Shown here one piece after another: positions 33,487-41,908 of a DNA stretch of 64,000 nucleotides (positions are counted from its first letter, which is position 1; every line of letters starts with the position of its first letter). Location: assembly GCF_013697085.1 (NCBI RefSeq), contig NZ_JACEFT010000011.1, positions 1-64,000 on the forward strand, written 5' to 3'. Below the pieces are notes generated by a model. It ran no database searches, had not been told where the DNA came from, and worked only from the letters and a program-made list of their open reading frames with translations. The DNA comes from Billgrantia kenyensis (GTDB lineage Bacteria > Pseudomonadota > Gammaproteobacteria > Pseudomonadales > Halomonadaceae). The translations under genes were made by a program, and so were the position numbers.

Positions 33487-34122
33487 ATGCAGTGGCATGC
33501 CTTCGAGAGTCCTGTGCACGACAGCCAGCGCATGTTCCGCCAGCTGCTGTCTGCCATGTCCGAGCCGGGCACCCTGGCCGCAGTGAGTGACATCACAGTC
33601 CGGCACATTTTGCCACCTGCCGGGTCTGCCGTTGGCGCTGCCGGCTGGGCCACGCTGCTCACGCTGTGTGACCTGGAAACCAGTGTCTGGATAGCGCCTG
33701 AGTTGAACACCGGGGGTCTGGCCGACGCCTTGACCTTCCATACCGGAGCAAGAATGGCGCCCTCTGCGGCCGAGGCGGATTTTGCCTTGGTCCTGCCTGC
33801 GACGCTGAGCGGCCAGGCGCCGGCCTTCCGTGAGGGAAGTGACACTCACCCCGACCGCAGCACCACCCTGGTGGTGGTGCTGGCCGAACTGGAGGCTGAC
33901 GGCCCCTGGTGCCTGAGCGGCCCCGGTATTGCCGACGTGCGAAACCTGGACGTGGGACAGGGCGGTGAGGCGCTGATGACACGGCTCGCTGCCAACCGAG
34001 CGCGCTTCCCGCGAGGCCTTGATGCCATCCTGACCTGCGAAGAGCGCCTGACTGCGGTGCCGCGCAGCACCTGTATCACCCAGGTTCAGATCGAGGAGGG
34101 CGTGTCATGTATGTTGCCGTAA
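33487..34122 (+). CDS. phnH: C-P lyase subunit PhnH
   Basis: 211-residue PhnH. The N-terminal FESPVHDSQRMFRQLLSAMS matches the family's substrate-pocket region, and GPGIADVRNLDVG and FPRGLDAILTCEERLTAVPR its C-terminal half. The ATG at 33487 is favoured because AGGGGAG lies just upstream; GTG at 33481 overlaps phnG. Its end overlaps phnI by 16 bp. Confidence 0.94.
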   Translation: MQWHAFESPVHDSQRMFRQLLSAMSEPGTLAAVSDITVRHILPPAGSAVGAAGWATLLTLCDLETSVWIAPELNTGGLADALTFHTGARMAPSAAEADFALVLPATLSGQAPAFREGSDTHPDRSTTLVVVLAELEADGPWCLSGPGIADVRNLDVGQGGEALMTRLAANRARFPRGLDAILTCEERLTAVPRSTCITQVQIEEGVSCMLP

Positions 34123-35270
34123 AGGGGGGCGAGCAGGCCATCGCCAATGCCCACCGCTGGCTGGCCGATCGGCGGCGAGGAGAGCGCAACACGCCAGAGC
34201 TGGAGGTCACCCAGGTGGAACAGCAGCTGCGTCTGGCGGTAGCGCGTGTGATGGCAGAGGCCTCGCTCTATGACCCGGAGCTTGCTTCGCTGGCGATCAA
34301 GCAGGCCAGCGGCGATATGGTCGAGGCGGTGTTCCTGCTGCGCGCCTACCGCACCACGCTGCCACGACTGGCCGAGACGCTGCCGCTGGACACCTCCTCG
34401 ATGCGCATCGAACGACGAATCAGTGCCGCCTACAAGGATATTCCCGGCGGCCAGGTGCTGGGCCCCACTTACGACTACACCCATCGCCTGTTGGATTTTC
34501 TGCAGTTGGCCAATGCCGAGGTGGACACCCCGGCCGCGGCCGAGCAGCGTTTGGCCGACTGTCCCCAGGTGCTGGAGCTTCTCGATGCCGAAGGGCTGAT
34601 CGAGCGCGAGGCGGATGACGGCAGCGAACCTTACGACATCACCCGCGACCCGCCCGACTTCCCGGTGGACCGCGCCACCCGCTTGCAGATGCTGGCCCGG
34701 GGCGACGAGGGATATCTGCTGGCACTGGGCTACTCCACCCAGCGCGGCTATGGCCGCAACCATCCCTTCGCCGGCGAGATTCGCCTGGGGAACGTGGAGG
34801 TCGAGATTGCCGTGGAAGAGCACGAGGGGCCGGTCTGCATCGGTGAGATCGAGATCAGCGAGTGCCAGATGATCAATCAGTTCGGCGGTTCGCGAGAGGT
34901 TGCTCCCCAGTTTACCCGCGGCTATGGCCTGGCCTTCGGCCATAACGAGCGCAAGACCATGGCCATGGCGCTGGTTGACCGTGCACTGCGCGCGGAGGAG
35001 CTCGGCGAGCCGGTGACAGGGCCCGCCCAGCAGGCCGAGTTCGTACTCGCCCACGCCGACAGCGTCGAGGCGGCGGGCTTCGTCTCGCACCTCAAGTTGC
35101 CCCACTACGTCGACTTTCAGTCGGAGCTCGAGCTGCTGCGTCGCCTGCGCCGGAATCATGCCAGGCGCCATGGCGGCACACCGCCAGACGCTGCCGATAG
35201 CCATGCAGACGCCGATAACACCAGTGCCCCAGTGGGGAGCAATGCGGCCCTTGGGGAGGAGCATTCATGA
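34107..35270 (+). CDS. phnI: C-P lyase subunit PhnI
   Basis: 387-residue PhnI, the nucleosidase subunit that forms ribose triphosphate phosphonate. MYVAVKGGEQAIANAHRWLA, LRAYRTTLPRLAETLPLD, ALGYSTQRGYGRNHPFAGEI and SREVAPQFTRGYGLAFGHNE are conserved. The last roughly 35 residues (after RRNHARRHGG) are low-complexity and poorly conserved. The start lies inside the end of phnH and follows GAGGAGGGC. Confidence 0.95.
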   Translation: MYVAVKGGEQAIANAHRWLADRRRGERNTPELEVTQVEQQLRLAVARVMAEASLYDPELASLAIKQASGDMVEAVFLLRAYRTTLPRLAETLPLDTSSMRIERRISAAYKDIPGGQVLGPTYDYTHRLLDFLQLANAEVDTPAAAEQRLADCPQVLELLDAEGLIEREADDGSEPYDITRDPPDFPVDRATRLQMLARGDEGYLLALGYSTQRGYGRNHPFAGEIRLGNVEVEIAVEEHEGPVCIGEIEISECQMINQFGGSREVAPQFTRGYGLAFGHNERKTMAMALVDRALRAEELGEPVTGPAQQAEFVLAHADSVEAAGFVSHLKLPHYVDFQSELELLRRLRRNHARRHGGTPPDAADSHADADNTSAPVGSNAALGEEHS

Positions 35271-36133
35271 ACAGCGTAGACCGGCGTGAAGGCCCGCCAG
35301 CCGACGGCTACAACTTCGCTTATCTCGACGAGCAGACCAAGCGCATGATTCGCCGCGGGCTGCTCAAGGCGGTGGCAATTCCCGGCTATCAGGTGCCCTT
35401 TGGAGGGCGTGAGATGCCGATGCCCTATGGCTGGGGAACCGGTGGCATGCAGCTTACCGCCAGTGTCCTGGGCCAGGACGACGTGCTCAAGGTGATCGAC
35501 CAGGGCGCCGACGACACCACCAATGCGGTCAGCATCCGCGCCTTCTTCGAGCGGGTGGCTGGCGTGGCCACGACCACCACTACCACCGAAGCGGACGTGA
35601 TACAGACCCGTCACCGTATTCCCGAGCAGCCCTTGCGCCAGGGGCAGATCCTGATCTTCCAGGTGCCGATTCCCGAGCCGCTGCGCTTCATCGAGCCCAG
35701 CGAAGTGGAGACCCGGCTGATGCATGCTTTGGAGGAGTACGGGGTCATGCACGTCAAGCTCTACGAGGACATCGCGCGGCATGGCCATATCGCCACCACC
35801 TACGCCTATCCGGTCAAGGTCGACGGGCGCTACGTCACCGATCCTTCGCCGATTCCCAAGTTCGACAATCCCAAGCTGCACATGGCCGAGTCGCTGATGC
35901 TGTTCGGGGCCGGGCGCGAAAAGCGCCTCTACGCCATTCCGCCTTACACGCGGGTGGAGAGTCTGGACTTCGAGGACCATCCCTTCGAGGTCCAGCAGTG
36001 GGACGTGCCCTGTGCCATCTGTGGAGCCCGCGACACCTTTCTTGATGAGGTGATTACCGATGACCAGGGCGGGCGGATGTTCGTCTGCTCCGATACCGAC
36101 TACTGCCAGTCACGCGCCGAGGAGGTGGCATGA
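35267..36133 (+). CDS. phnJ: C-P lyase catalytic subunit PhnJ
   Basis: 288-residue radical-SAM-type enzyme that cleaves the C-P bond to give the 1,2-cyclic phosphate and a hydrocarbon. The four cysteines are present in the expected C-x2-C-x21-C-x5-C spacing: PCAICGARD near residue 248 and CSDTDYC near the C-terminus. YNFAYLDEQTKRMIRRGLLK and GWGTGGMQLTASVLGQDDVL are further hallmarks. The ATG overlaps the phnI stop. Confidence 0.97.
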   Translation: MNSVDRREGPPADGYNFAYLDEQTKRMIRRGLLKAVAIPGYQVPFGGREMPMPYGWGTGGMQLTASVLGQDDVLKVIDQGADDTTNAVSIRAFFERVAGVATTTTTTEADVIQTRHRIPEQPLRQGQILIFQVPIPEPLRFIEPSEVETRLMHALEEYGVMHVKLYEDIARHGHIATTYAYPVKVDGRYVTDPSPIPKFDNPKLHMAESLMLFGAGREKRLYAIPPYTRVESLDFEDHPFEVQQWDVPCAICGARDTFLDEVITDDQGGRMFVCSDTDYCQSRAEEVA

Positions 36134-36948
36134 AGCGTCCCGACCTGAATCGCGCCGTGCTGCTGGAAGCGCGCGGCGTCTCACGGCTCTATGGCCCCGG
36201 CAAGGGCTGCGAGGCGGTCAGCCTTCGCCTGCATCGCGGCGAAGTGCTCGGCATCGTCGGCGAGTCCGGCTCCGGCAAGTCGACGCTGCTGCGCCTGCTC
36301 GCCGGCATGGAGCGCCCCGATGCCGGCCAGGTGATCTACCGCGCCTCCGTCGCCCAGGGCCTCGACGCGGCAGGCCACGAAGGCGAGCTGGACCTCTATG
36401 CCATCGGCGAGGCCCGTCGCCGGGCGCTGCTGCGCATGGAGTGGGGGTTGGTGCACCAGAACCCACGAGACGGCCTGCGGCTGGGCGTGTCGGCCGGGGC
36501 CAATATCGGTGAACGACTGATGGCACTTGGCGAGCGCCACTACGGCCAGCTACGTGCCGCCGGACAGGACTGGATGGGGCGGGTCGAGCTTGACCCCGAG
36601 CGCATCGACGATGCCCCGCGGACCTTCTCGGGCGGCATGCAGCAACGCTTGCAGATCGCGCGCACCCTGGTCACTCGACCGAACCTGGTGTTCATGGACG
36701 AGCCCACCGGGGGGCTGGATGTCTCCGTGCAGGCCCGGCTGCTCGACATGCTGCGCACCCTGGTACGCGAGCTCGGGCTTTCGGTGATCCTGGTCACTCA
36801 TGATCTGGCGGTGGCCCGCCTTCTGGCCCATCGCCTGATGGTGATGCGCCGTGGCCAGGTGGTGGAGACCGGATTGACCGACCAAATTCTCGACGACCCG
36901 CAGCATGCCTACACGCAGTTGCTGGTGTCGTCGGTCCTGACCCCATGA
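36130..36948 (+). CDS. phnK: C-P lyase-associated ATPase PhnK
   Basis: 272-residue ABC-type ATPase that binds the PhnGHIJ core rather than a permease. Walker A GESGSGKST, WGLVHQNPRDGLRLGVSAGA (the QNPRDGLR Q-loop is diagnostic of PhnK), signature FSGGMQQRLQIARTLVTRPN, Walker B LVFMDEPTGGLDVSVQARLL and the switch in VILVTHDLAVARLLA are visible. The ATG overlaps the phnJ stop. Confidence 0.95.
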   Translation: MKRPDLNRAVLLEARGVSRLYGPGKGCEAVSLRLHRGEVLGIVGESGSGKSTLLRLLAGMERPDAGQVIYRASVAQGLDAAGHEGELDLYAIGEARRRALLRMEWGLVHQNPRDGLRLGVSAGANIGERLMALGERHYGQLRAAGQDWMGRVELDPERIDDAPRTFSGGMQQRLQIARTLVTRPNLVFMDEPTGGLDVSVQARLLDMLRTLVRELGLSVILVTHDLAVARLLAHRLMVMRRGQVVETGLTDQILDDPQHAYTQLLVSSVLTP

Positions 36949-36959
36949 GGAGGCTTGCC

Positions 36960-37709
36960 ATGACATCCCTGAAGCAACCCTTTCTCAGCGTCGACGCCCT
37001 GCACAAGGCTTTCGTGCTCCACGGCCAGGGCGGCATGACCCTTGAGGTGATGCGTGACCTGTCGCTGACCCTGTCTCCTGGGGAGTGCCTGGTGCTGGCC
37101 GGACCCAGCGGCATCGGCAAGAGCACGCTGCTCAAGATGCTCCACGGCAGCTATCGGGTTACCGCCGGGCGCCTGACGCTGCACTTCGAGGACGGTGACC
37201 TGTCGCTGGAGGCGCTGCCGGCCCACGCCTGGCATACCCTGCGCCGCGACGTGATCGGCTACGTCAGCCAGTTCTTGCGCGTGGTGCCGCGAGTGCCGGC
37301 GGTGGAGGTAGTAATGGAGCCGCTGTTGGCCCGAGGCGTGGACGAGGCCGAGGCCCGCCTTCGGGCCGAGGCGATGCTGGCTCGGCTCAACCTGCCCGAG
37401 CGTCTGTGGAACCTGTCCCCGGGCACCTTTTCCGGCGGAGAACAGCAGCGGGTCAATATCGCCCGCGGCTTCATTGCCGAGCATCCGCTGCTGCTGCTGG
37501 ATGAGCCGACTGCGTCTCTGGATGCCGCCAACCGCGAGGTGGTGGTCGGCCTGATCGAAGAGGCCAAGGCGCGTGGTGCCGCCCTGCTGGGCATCTTCCA
37601 CGACGAAGACGTGCGCGAGCGGGTGGCCGACCGCCTGCTGCCGCTGACGCCCCACATGGGCGCGAACGTTGTCACTGCACAACCTGCTACCGAGGAGATG
37701 CGTCGATGA
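36960..37709 (+). CDS. phnL: C-P lyase-associated ATPase PhnL
   Basis: 249-residue ABC-type ATPase. Walker A is GPSGIGKST. The family-specific segments are KMLHGSYRVTAGRL, GYVSQFLRVVPRVPAVEVVM and SGGEQQRVNIARGFIAEHPL, then Walker [21 protein letters not shown] and the switch in LLGIFHDEDVRERVADRL. ATG at 36960 is chosen because GAGGAGG lies 6 bp upstream; the overlapping ATG at 36945 would remove that site from the leader. Confidence 0.94.
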   Translation: MTSLKQPFLSVDALHKAFVLHGQGGMTLEVMRDLSLTLSPGECLVLAGPSGIGKSTLLKMLHGSYRVTAGRLTLHFEDGDLSLEALPAHAWHTLRRDVIGYVSQFLRVVPRVPAVEVVMEPLLARGVDEAEARLRAEAMLARLNLPERLWNLSPGTFSGGEQQRVNIARGFIAEHPLLLLDEPTASLDAANREVVVGLIEEAKARGAALLGIFHDEDVRERVADRLLPLTPHMGANVVTAQPATEEMRR

Positions 37710-38854
37710 GTGCAACTGAACAGGTGCTGACCAACGTCCGCTTGATCCTCGACGATGAGGTGATTCAGGGCTCCCTGGTGATACGCAACGGTCGCATCGC
37801 CGCGCTGGATACCGCCCCGAGCCAACTGGCCTCGGCCGTGGACTGTGAGGGTGACTACCTGATGCCGGGCATGGTCGAGCTGCATACCGACAACATGGAA
37901 AAGTATTTCCAGCCGCGGCCCAAGGTCGCCTGGCCATCGCGCCAGGCTGCGCTGGCCCACGATGCACAAATGGCTGCCAGCGGCATTACCACGGTGTTCG
38001 ATTCGCTCTCGATTGGCACCGTTGAGATCAATAGCATGCGTGCCAGGGCGCTGAACGGCATGCATGACGCCCTTCTGGACATGCAGCAGCGCGGCCTGGC
38101 GCGGGTCGACCATCGCCTGCACCTGCGTTGCGAGGTGAGTCACCCCGATACGCTGGAAACCTTCAAGGCCATGGAGGCGTCACCGCTGCTGGGGCTGGTA
38201 TCGCTGATGGACCATGCACCCGGTCAGCGGCAGTTCGTTAGTTTGGTGGCCTATCGTACCTATTATCAGGGCAAGTTCGGTTTTACTGATGCCGAGATGG
38301 CAGCCTTTATCGAGCAGCAGCAGGCCAACAGCCAGCGCCACAGCGGCGAGCAGCGCCGGGAAATTGCGGCACGCTGCCGAGCGCGCGGCCTGGCCTTGGC
38401 CAGCCATGATGACGCAACCATCGAGCACGTGGCTGAAAGCCGCGAATATGGCATTCGCGTGGCGGAGTTTCCCACCACACTGGAGGCGGCCGAAGCGTCC
38501 CACCGCGCTGGCATGGCGGTGCTGATGGGAGCGCCCAACGTGGTGCGAGGCGGCTCACACTCCGGCAATATCGCCGCCGCAGACCTGGTCCGCTGCGGCG
38601 TGCTCGATGTGCTGTCGTCCGACTACTATCCGGCGTCGCTGCTGGACGCGGTATTTCGGATTGCCGCCTTGGAGGAGGGCTATGGCTTGCCCCGGGCAGT
38701 CGCCACGGCCACAAGTCATCCCGCCGATGCGGTGGGGTTGCACGACCGCGGTCGCCTGGCCGTCGGACAGCGTGCCGACCTCATACGGGTCAGGCTATGC
38801 GATAGCCATCCGCTGGTGCAGCGCGTCTGGTGCGCCGGCAGGCAGGTGCACTGA
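37706..38854 (+). CDS. phnM: Ribose 1-methylphosphonate 5-triphosphate diphosphatase PhnM
   Basis: 382-residue amidohydrolase-fold enzyme that removes diphosphate from the triphosphate intermediate before C-P cleavage. Metal ligands lie in MVELHTDNMEKYFQPRPK, VDHRLHLRCEVSHPDT, ALASHDDATIEHVAES and DVLSSDYYPASLLDAVF. VRGGSHSGNIAA is also typical. The ATG overlaps the phnL stop. Confidence 0.96.
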   Translation: MSATEQVLTNVRLILDDEVIQGSLVIRNGRIAALDTAPSQLASAVDCEGDYLMPGMVELHTDNMEKYFQPRPKVAWPSRQAALAHDAQMAASGITTVFDSLSIGTVEINSMRARALNGMHDALLDMQQRGLARVDHRLHLRCEVSHPDTLETFKAMEASPLLGLVSLMDHAPGQRQFVSLVAYRTYYQGKFGFTDAEMAAFIEQQQANSQRHSGEQRREIAARCRARGLALASHDDATIEHVAESREYGIRVAEFPTTLEAAEASHRAGMAVLMGAPNVVRGGSHSGNIAAADLVRCGVLDVLSSDYYPASLLDAVFRIAALEEGYGLPRAVATATSHPADAVGLHDRGRLAVGQRADLIRVRLCDSHPLVQRVWCAGRQVH

Positions 38855-39396
38855 TGGCCAGGCTCGTCTACCTGATGGGGGCCAGCGGGGTCGGCAAGGA
38901 CACCCTGCTGGCAACGGCGCGCAACCGGTACCCCGAGTGGCTGGTGGCGCACCGCTATATCACCCGGGAGAGCGGCGCCAGCGAGAACAGCATCGCCCTT
39001 AGCGCCGAGGAGTTTGCGGTTCGTCGCCGCGCGGGGCTGTTCTGCCTCAGTTGGGAAGCCCACGGCCTCAGCTACGGGCTGGGCATAGAGCTGGAGGCCT
39101 GGCTAGGCTGCGAGACCATGGTGCTGGTCAACGGCAGCCGTCGGGCGCTGCCCGATGCTTGCCGTCGCTTCGGTGAACGGCTGCTGCCGATTCTGATCAC
39201 CGCGCCGGAGGGGCTGCTGCGCCAGCGTCTGCTGGCACGCGGCAGGGAGACGCCAGAGGCCATCGAGGCGCGCCTGGTGCGTCATCGCCAGTTGGCCACC
39301 GCCCTGCCCGAGGTGCCGCGGGTCGACAACGCCGGTACGCCTGCGGCGAGCCTTGCCGCTCTGGCCCGGCTGGTGACGGCGAGGTGCGTGCCATGA
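38854..39396 (+). CDS. phnN: Ribose 1,5-bisphosphate phosphokinase PhnN
   Basis: 180-residue P-loop kinase of the guanylate-kinase-like fold that makes PRPP from ribose 1,5-bisphosphate. The P-loop is LMGASGVGKDTLLATARNRY; HRYITRESGASENSIALS and GLSYGLGIELEAWL follow as in the family. The ATG at 38854 overlaps the phnM stop (TGATG). An in-frame start at 38830 is rejected because it lies inside phnM and lacks family sequence. Confidence 0.94.
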   Translation: MARLVYLMGASGVGKDTLLATARNRYPEWLVAHRYITRESGASENSIALSAEEFAVRRRAGLFCLSWEAHGLSYGLGIELEAWLGCETMVLVNGSRRALPDACRRFGERLLPILITAPEGLLRQRLLARGRETPEAIEARLVRHRQLATALPEVPRVDNAGTPAASLAALARLVTARCVP

Positions 39397-40229
39397 GGTT
39401 TCGCTTTGTGGGTACTGGCGATAGCGCGCAGACGCCATGCTTCGGCTGCGACTGCCCCGCCTGTGCGCAGGCCCGAGTCTTCACCAGCGCTCGACGTGGT
39501 CCGTGCAGCGCTGAATTCTGGGTGGATGGGCGCCGTTATCTGCTCGACGCCGGGCGCACGGACCTGGCGGAGAGCTGCGAGCAGGAACGCCCCGCGGCGA
39601 TCCTGCTGACCCACTATCATGCCGACCACGTCCAGGGACTGCTGCACCTGCGCTGGGGGAGAGGGGAGCCCATTCCCGTTCTCGGGCCCAAGGATGCCCG
39701 TGGCTGTGCAGATCTCTATCGCAACCCCGGGATTCTCGACTTTCGTCCTGGCCTGAAGCCCTTCAGGCCCCTGCATCTCGACAGCATGACCGCCATCCCC
39801 GTACCTCTGGTTCACAGCAAGCCGACGCTTGGCTACTGCCTGGATGACGGCGGCAGCAAACTGGCTTACCTCACCGACACCTTGGGGCTTCCGCCTGAAA
39901 CGGAGCGCTTCCTGCGTGAGTGGGTGCCCGATGTGGTGGTGCTCGATGCTACCTATCCGGCTTCGCTCACGGCGCCGCGAAACCATAACAGCCTCCCCAT
40001 GGCCCTGCAGATCATCGAGAGGCTCGGCGCTCCACGTGCCTTTCTGACCCATATGAGTCATGAACTGGCGGCGGATATGCTTCGTTCGCCGGACCAGCTA
40101 CCTCCACATGTACGGCTGGCCAACGACGGTGAGGAGGTGCGCATCGGGCCGCTTTACGAGGGCGGTGTGACACGGCTCCCGGTGCCCCCTGCAGCATCTG
40201 TCGTCGCGGATGATAGCCCACGGTGTTGA
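39393..40229 (+). CDS. phnP: 5-Phosphoribosyl 1,2-cyclic phosphate phosphodiesterase PhnP
   Basis: 278-residue metallo-beta-lactamase-fold enzyme that opens the cyclic phosphate released by C-P lyase. RFRFVGTGDSAQTPCFGCDC and PACAQA hold the Cys-rich zinc-binding loop; LLTHYHADHVQGLL is the HxHxDH motif; LTDTLGLP and FLTHMSHEL are later metal motifs. It overlaps the phnN stop and ends the C-P lyase run. It faces the third transporter with a 107-bp gap in which I see no strong terminator. Confidence 0.95.
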   Translation: MRFRFVGTGDSAQTPCFGCDCPACAQARVFTSARRGPCSAEFWVDGRRYLLDAGRTDLAESCEQERPAAILLTHYHADHVQGLLHLRWGRGEPIPVLGPKDARGCADLYRNPGILDFRPGLKPFRPLHLDSMTAIPVPLVHSKPTLGYCLDDGGSKLAYLTDTLGLPPETERFLREWVPDVVVLDATYPASLTAPRNHNSLPMALQIIERLGAPRAFLTHMSHELAADMLRSPDQLPPHVRLANDGEEVRIGPLYEGGVTRLPVPPAASVVADDSPRC

Positions 40230-40336
40230 TGGCACTATCGGGCTGCAGTTCCGGCTTGCCTCGTTACTAGGCGTGACGAAGAAGTTGCATGGGGCTTGAG
40301 CCTGGTCATGAGCACTGGCTGAGCGAGTCGCGCGTG

Positions 40337-41137
40337 CTACATCACCCGCTTGCGGATCCAGGCGCTTATCTGCTCGACGCCTATCACTACCACGAGGATC
40401 GCGAGAATGACGGTCAGGGCTTGGTCGTAGCGGAACAGGTTCATCGAGGCGGATAGTTCCACGCCGATGCCGCCTGCACCCACCAGGCCGAGCACCACGG
40501 CGCTGCGTACCGCCTTTTCCACAGAGAACAGGCTGGTGGCGACGAACGAGGGGGTGCACTCAGGCAGAATGGCCCCACAGACTACGCCGCCACGCGAGGC
40601 GCCGGTAGCGGCCAGTGCCTGGCCCGGGCCGGGGTCGACTTCCTCGATACGTTCGGAGAAGAAACGCGCACAGAAGCCGATGGTGTCCATGATGATGGCA
40701 AGAATCCCTGCCAGGGGGCCGAGCCCCACGGCGACTACGAATATCAGCGCCCATACCAGGTCCGGCACGGTGCGCAGTGTGGCGACGATATTGCGCGAGA
40801 TGACCCGGACCACAGGGTGGGGGCTGGTGTTGCGCGCACACAGCAGGGCCATGGGCAGGCTCAGGATGACACCGAACACCACGCCGACGATAGCCATCTG
40901 GAAGGTCTCCAGCATGGCGGTGGCAATCACGTCCCAGCGCGAGAAATTCGGCGGCATCGCCTCGCCGAAGAACGTGCCTAGGTTGGACACGCCTCGGATC
41001 AGCCGGTCCGGACTGATATTGGCGCCTTGCAGGCCGGCCAGGAAGAAGGCCGCCAATCCGATCAGCAGAATAAAGGCGATGGCGGAGGGGCGCTCAAGCC
41101 TGGGCGGTGCGGTGTGTCGGGACGAAGGTACGGTCAT
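40337..41137 (-). CDS. phnE: Phosphonate-type ABC transporter permease (copy 3)
   Basis: 266-residue PhnE permease, here a single subunit that probably forms a homodimer. TFQMAIVGVVFGVILSLPMA, LLCARNTSPHPVVRVISRNI, VATLRTVPDLVWALIFVVAV, EEVDPGPGQALAATGASRGG and VLGLVGAGGIGVELSASMNL are characteristic. The ATG at 41137 follows AGGAGG by 9 bp and lies inside the end of phnC, so the two are coupled; longer in-frame starts are rejected. Confidence 0.92.
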   Translation of the reverse strand: MTVPSSRHTAPPRLERPSAIAFILLIGLAAFFLAGLQGANISPDRLIRGVSNLGTFFGEAMPPNFSRWDVIATAMLETFQMAIVGVVFGVILSLPMALLCARNTSPHPVVRVISRNIVATLRTVPDLVWALIFVVAVGLGPLAGILAIIMDTIGFCARFFSERIEEVDPGPGQALAATGASRGGVVCGAILPECTPSFVATSLFSVEKAVRSAVVLGLVGAGGIGVELSASMNLFRYDQALTVILAILVVVIGVEQISAWIRKRVM

Positions 41138-41897
41138 CCGTATCGGCCTCCTGGTGACTGTCGATTTGATAGAGGGCCGTGATGTCGTCATCGCTGACGG
41201 CGGTGCTCGGTAGGTCGAAGGCCAGTTGGCCCTGCTTGAGTCCGACCAGCCGCTCGCCGAACTCGCGGGCGAAATCGATCTGGTGCAGCACACAGAGCAC
41301 GGTCATGCCGCGCTCGCGCACCACCGACCAAAGCAACTCCATGACCTCGCGGCCGGCCTTGGGGTCGAGGCTTGCCACCGGTTCGTCGGCAAGCACGATC
41401 TCGGCGTCCTGCATCAACATGCGGGCGATGGCCACGCGCTGCTGCTGCCCGCCGGAGAGGGTGTCGGTGCGGCGCGCTGCCAGGTGGGCGAGGTTGACTC
41501 GCTCCAGGGCTTCCATGGCAGCCATGCGCGATTCGCGGCTGGCGGTCAGTGCGTGGCTTGCGAGGATCCCTCGGCGACCCATCAGGCCGAACAGCACGTT
41601 CTGCAGCACTGAGAGGTTGCCGACCATGTTGAACTTCTGGAAGACGCAGCCGATGCGCTGGCGCAGCGGCCGCAGCTGGCGACGGGAGGCCCGGGCGAGG
41701 TCGACGCCATCCAGTTCGAGGCGCCCCGTCGTGGGACGCTCGAGACCGGTCAGGCATTTCATCAGCGTCGACTTGCCGCAGCCGTTGTGGCCGAGGATCA
41801 CCACGCCCTCCCCTGGAGCCACCTCGAACGACAGTCCGTTGATGGCACGGGTGCCGTCCGGGTAGACCTTGGTTAGGTCGCTTACGGTCACTTGCAT
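41094..41897 (-). CDS. phnC: Phosphonate-type ABC transporter ATP-binding protein (copy 3)
   Basis: 267-residue PhnC ATPase. Walker A is GHNGCGKST, unlike the GPSGAGKST form usual in PhnC. CVFQKFNMVGNLSVLQNVLF, LSGGQQQRVAIARMLMQDAE, VLADEPVASLDPKAGREVME and VLCVLHQIDFAREFGERL complete the ABC motifs. The ATG at 41897 gives MQVTVSDLTKVYPDG; a GTG three codons earlier is possible. It starts 11 bp after phnD, without the hairpin seen in the other two operons. Confidence 0.92.
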   Translation of the reverse strand: MQVTVSDLTKVYPDGTRAINGLSFEVAPGEGVVILGHNGCGKSTLMKCLTGLERPTTGRLELDGVDLARASRRQLRPLRQRIGCVFQKFNMVGNLSVLQNVLFGLMGRRGILASHALTASRESRMAAMEALERVNLAHLAARRTDTLSGGQQQRVAIARMLMQDAEIVLADEPVASLDPKAGREVMELLWSVVRERGMTVLCVLHQIDFAREFGERLVGLKQGQLAFDLPSTAVSDDDITALYQIDSHQEADTDDRTFVPTHRTAQA

Positions 41898-41908
41898 ACA
41901 GCTCACAC

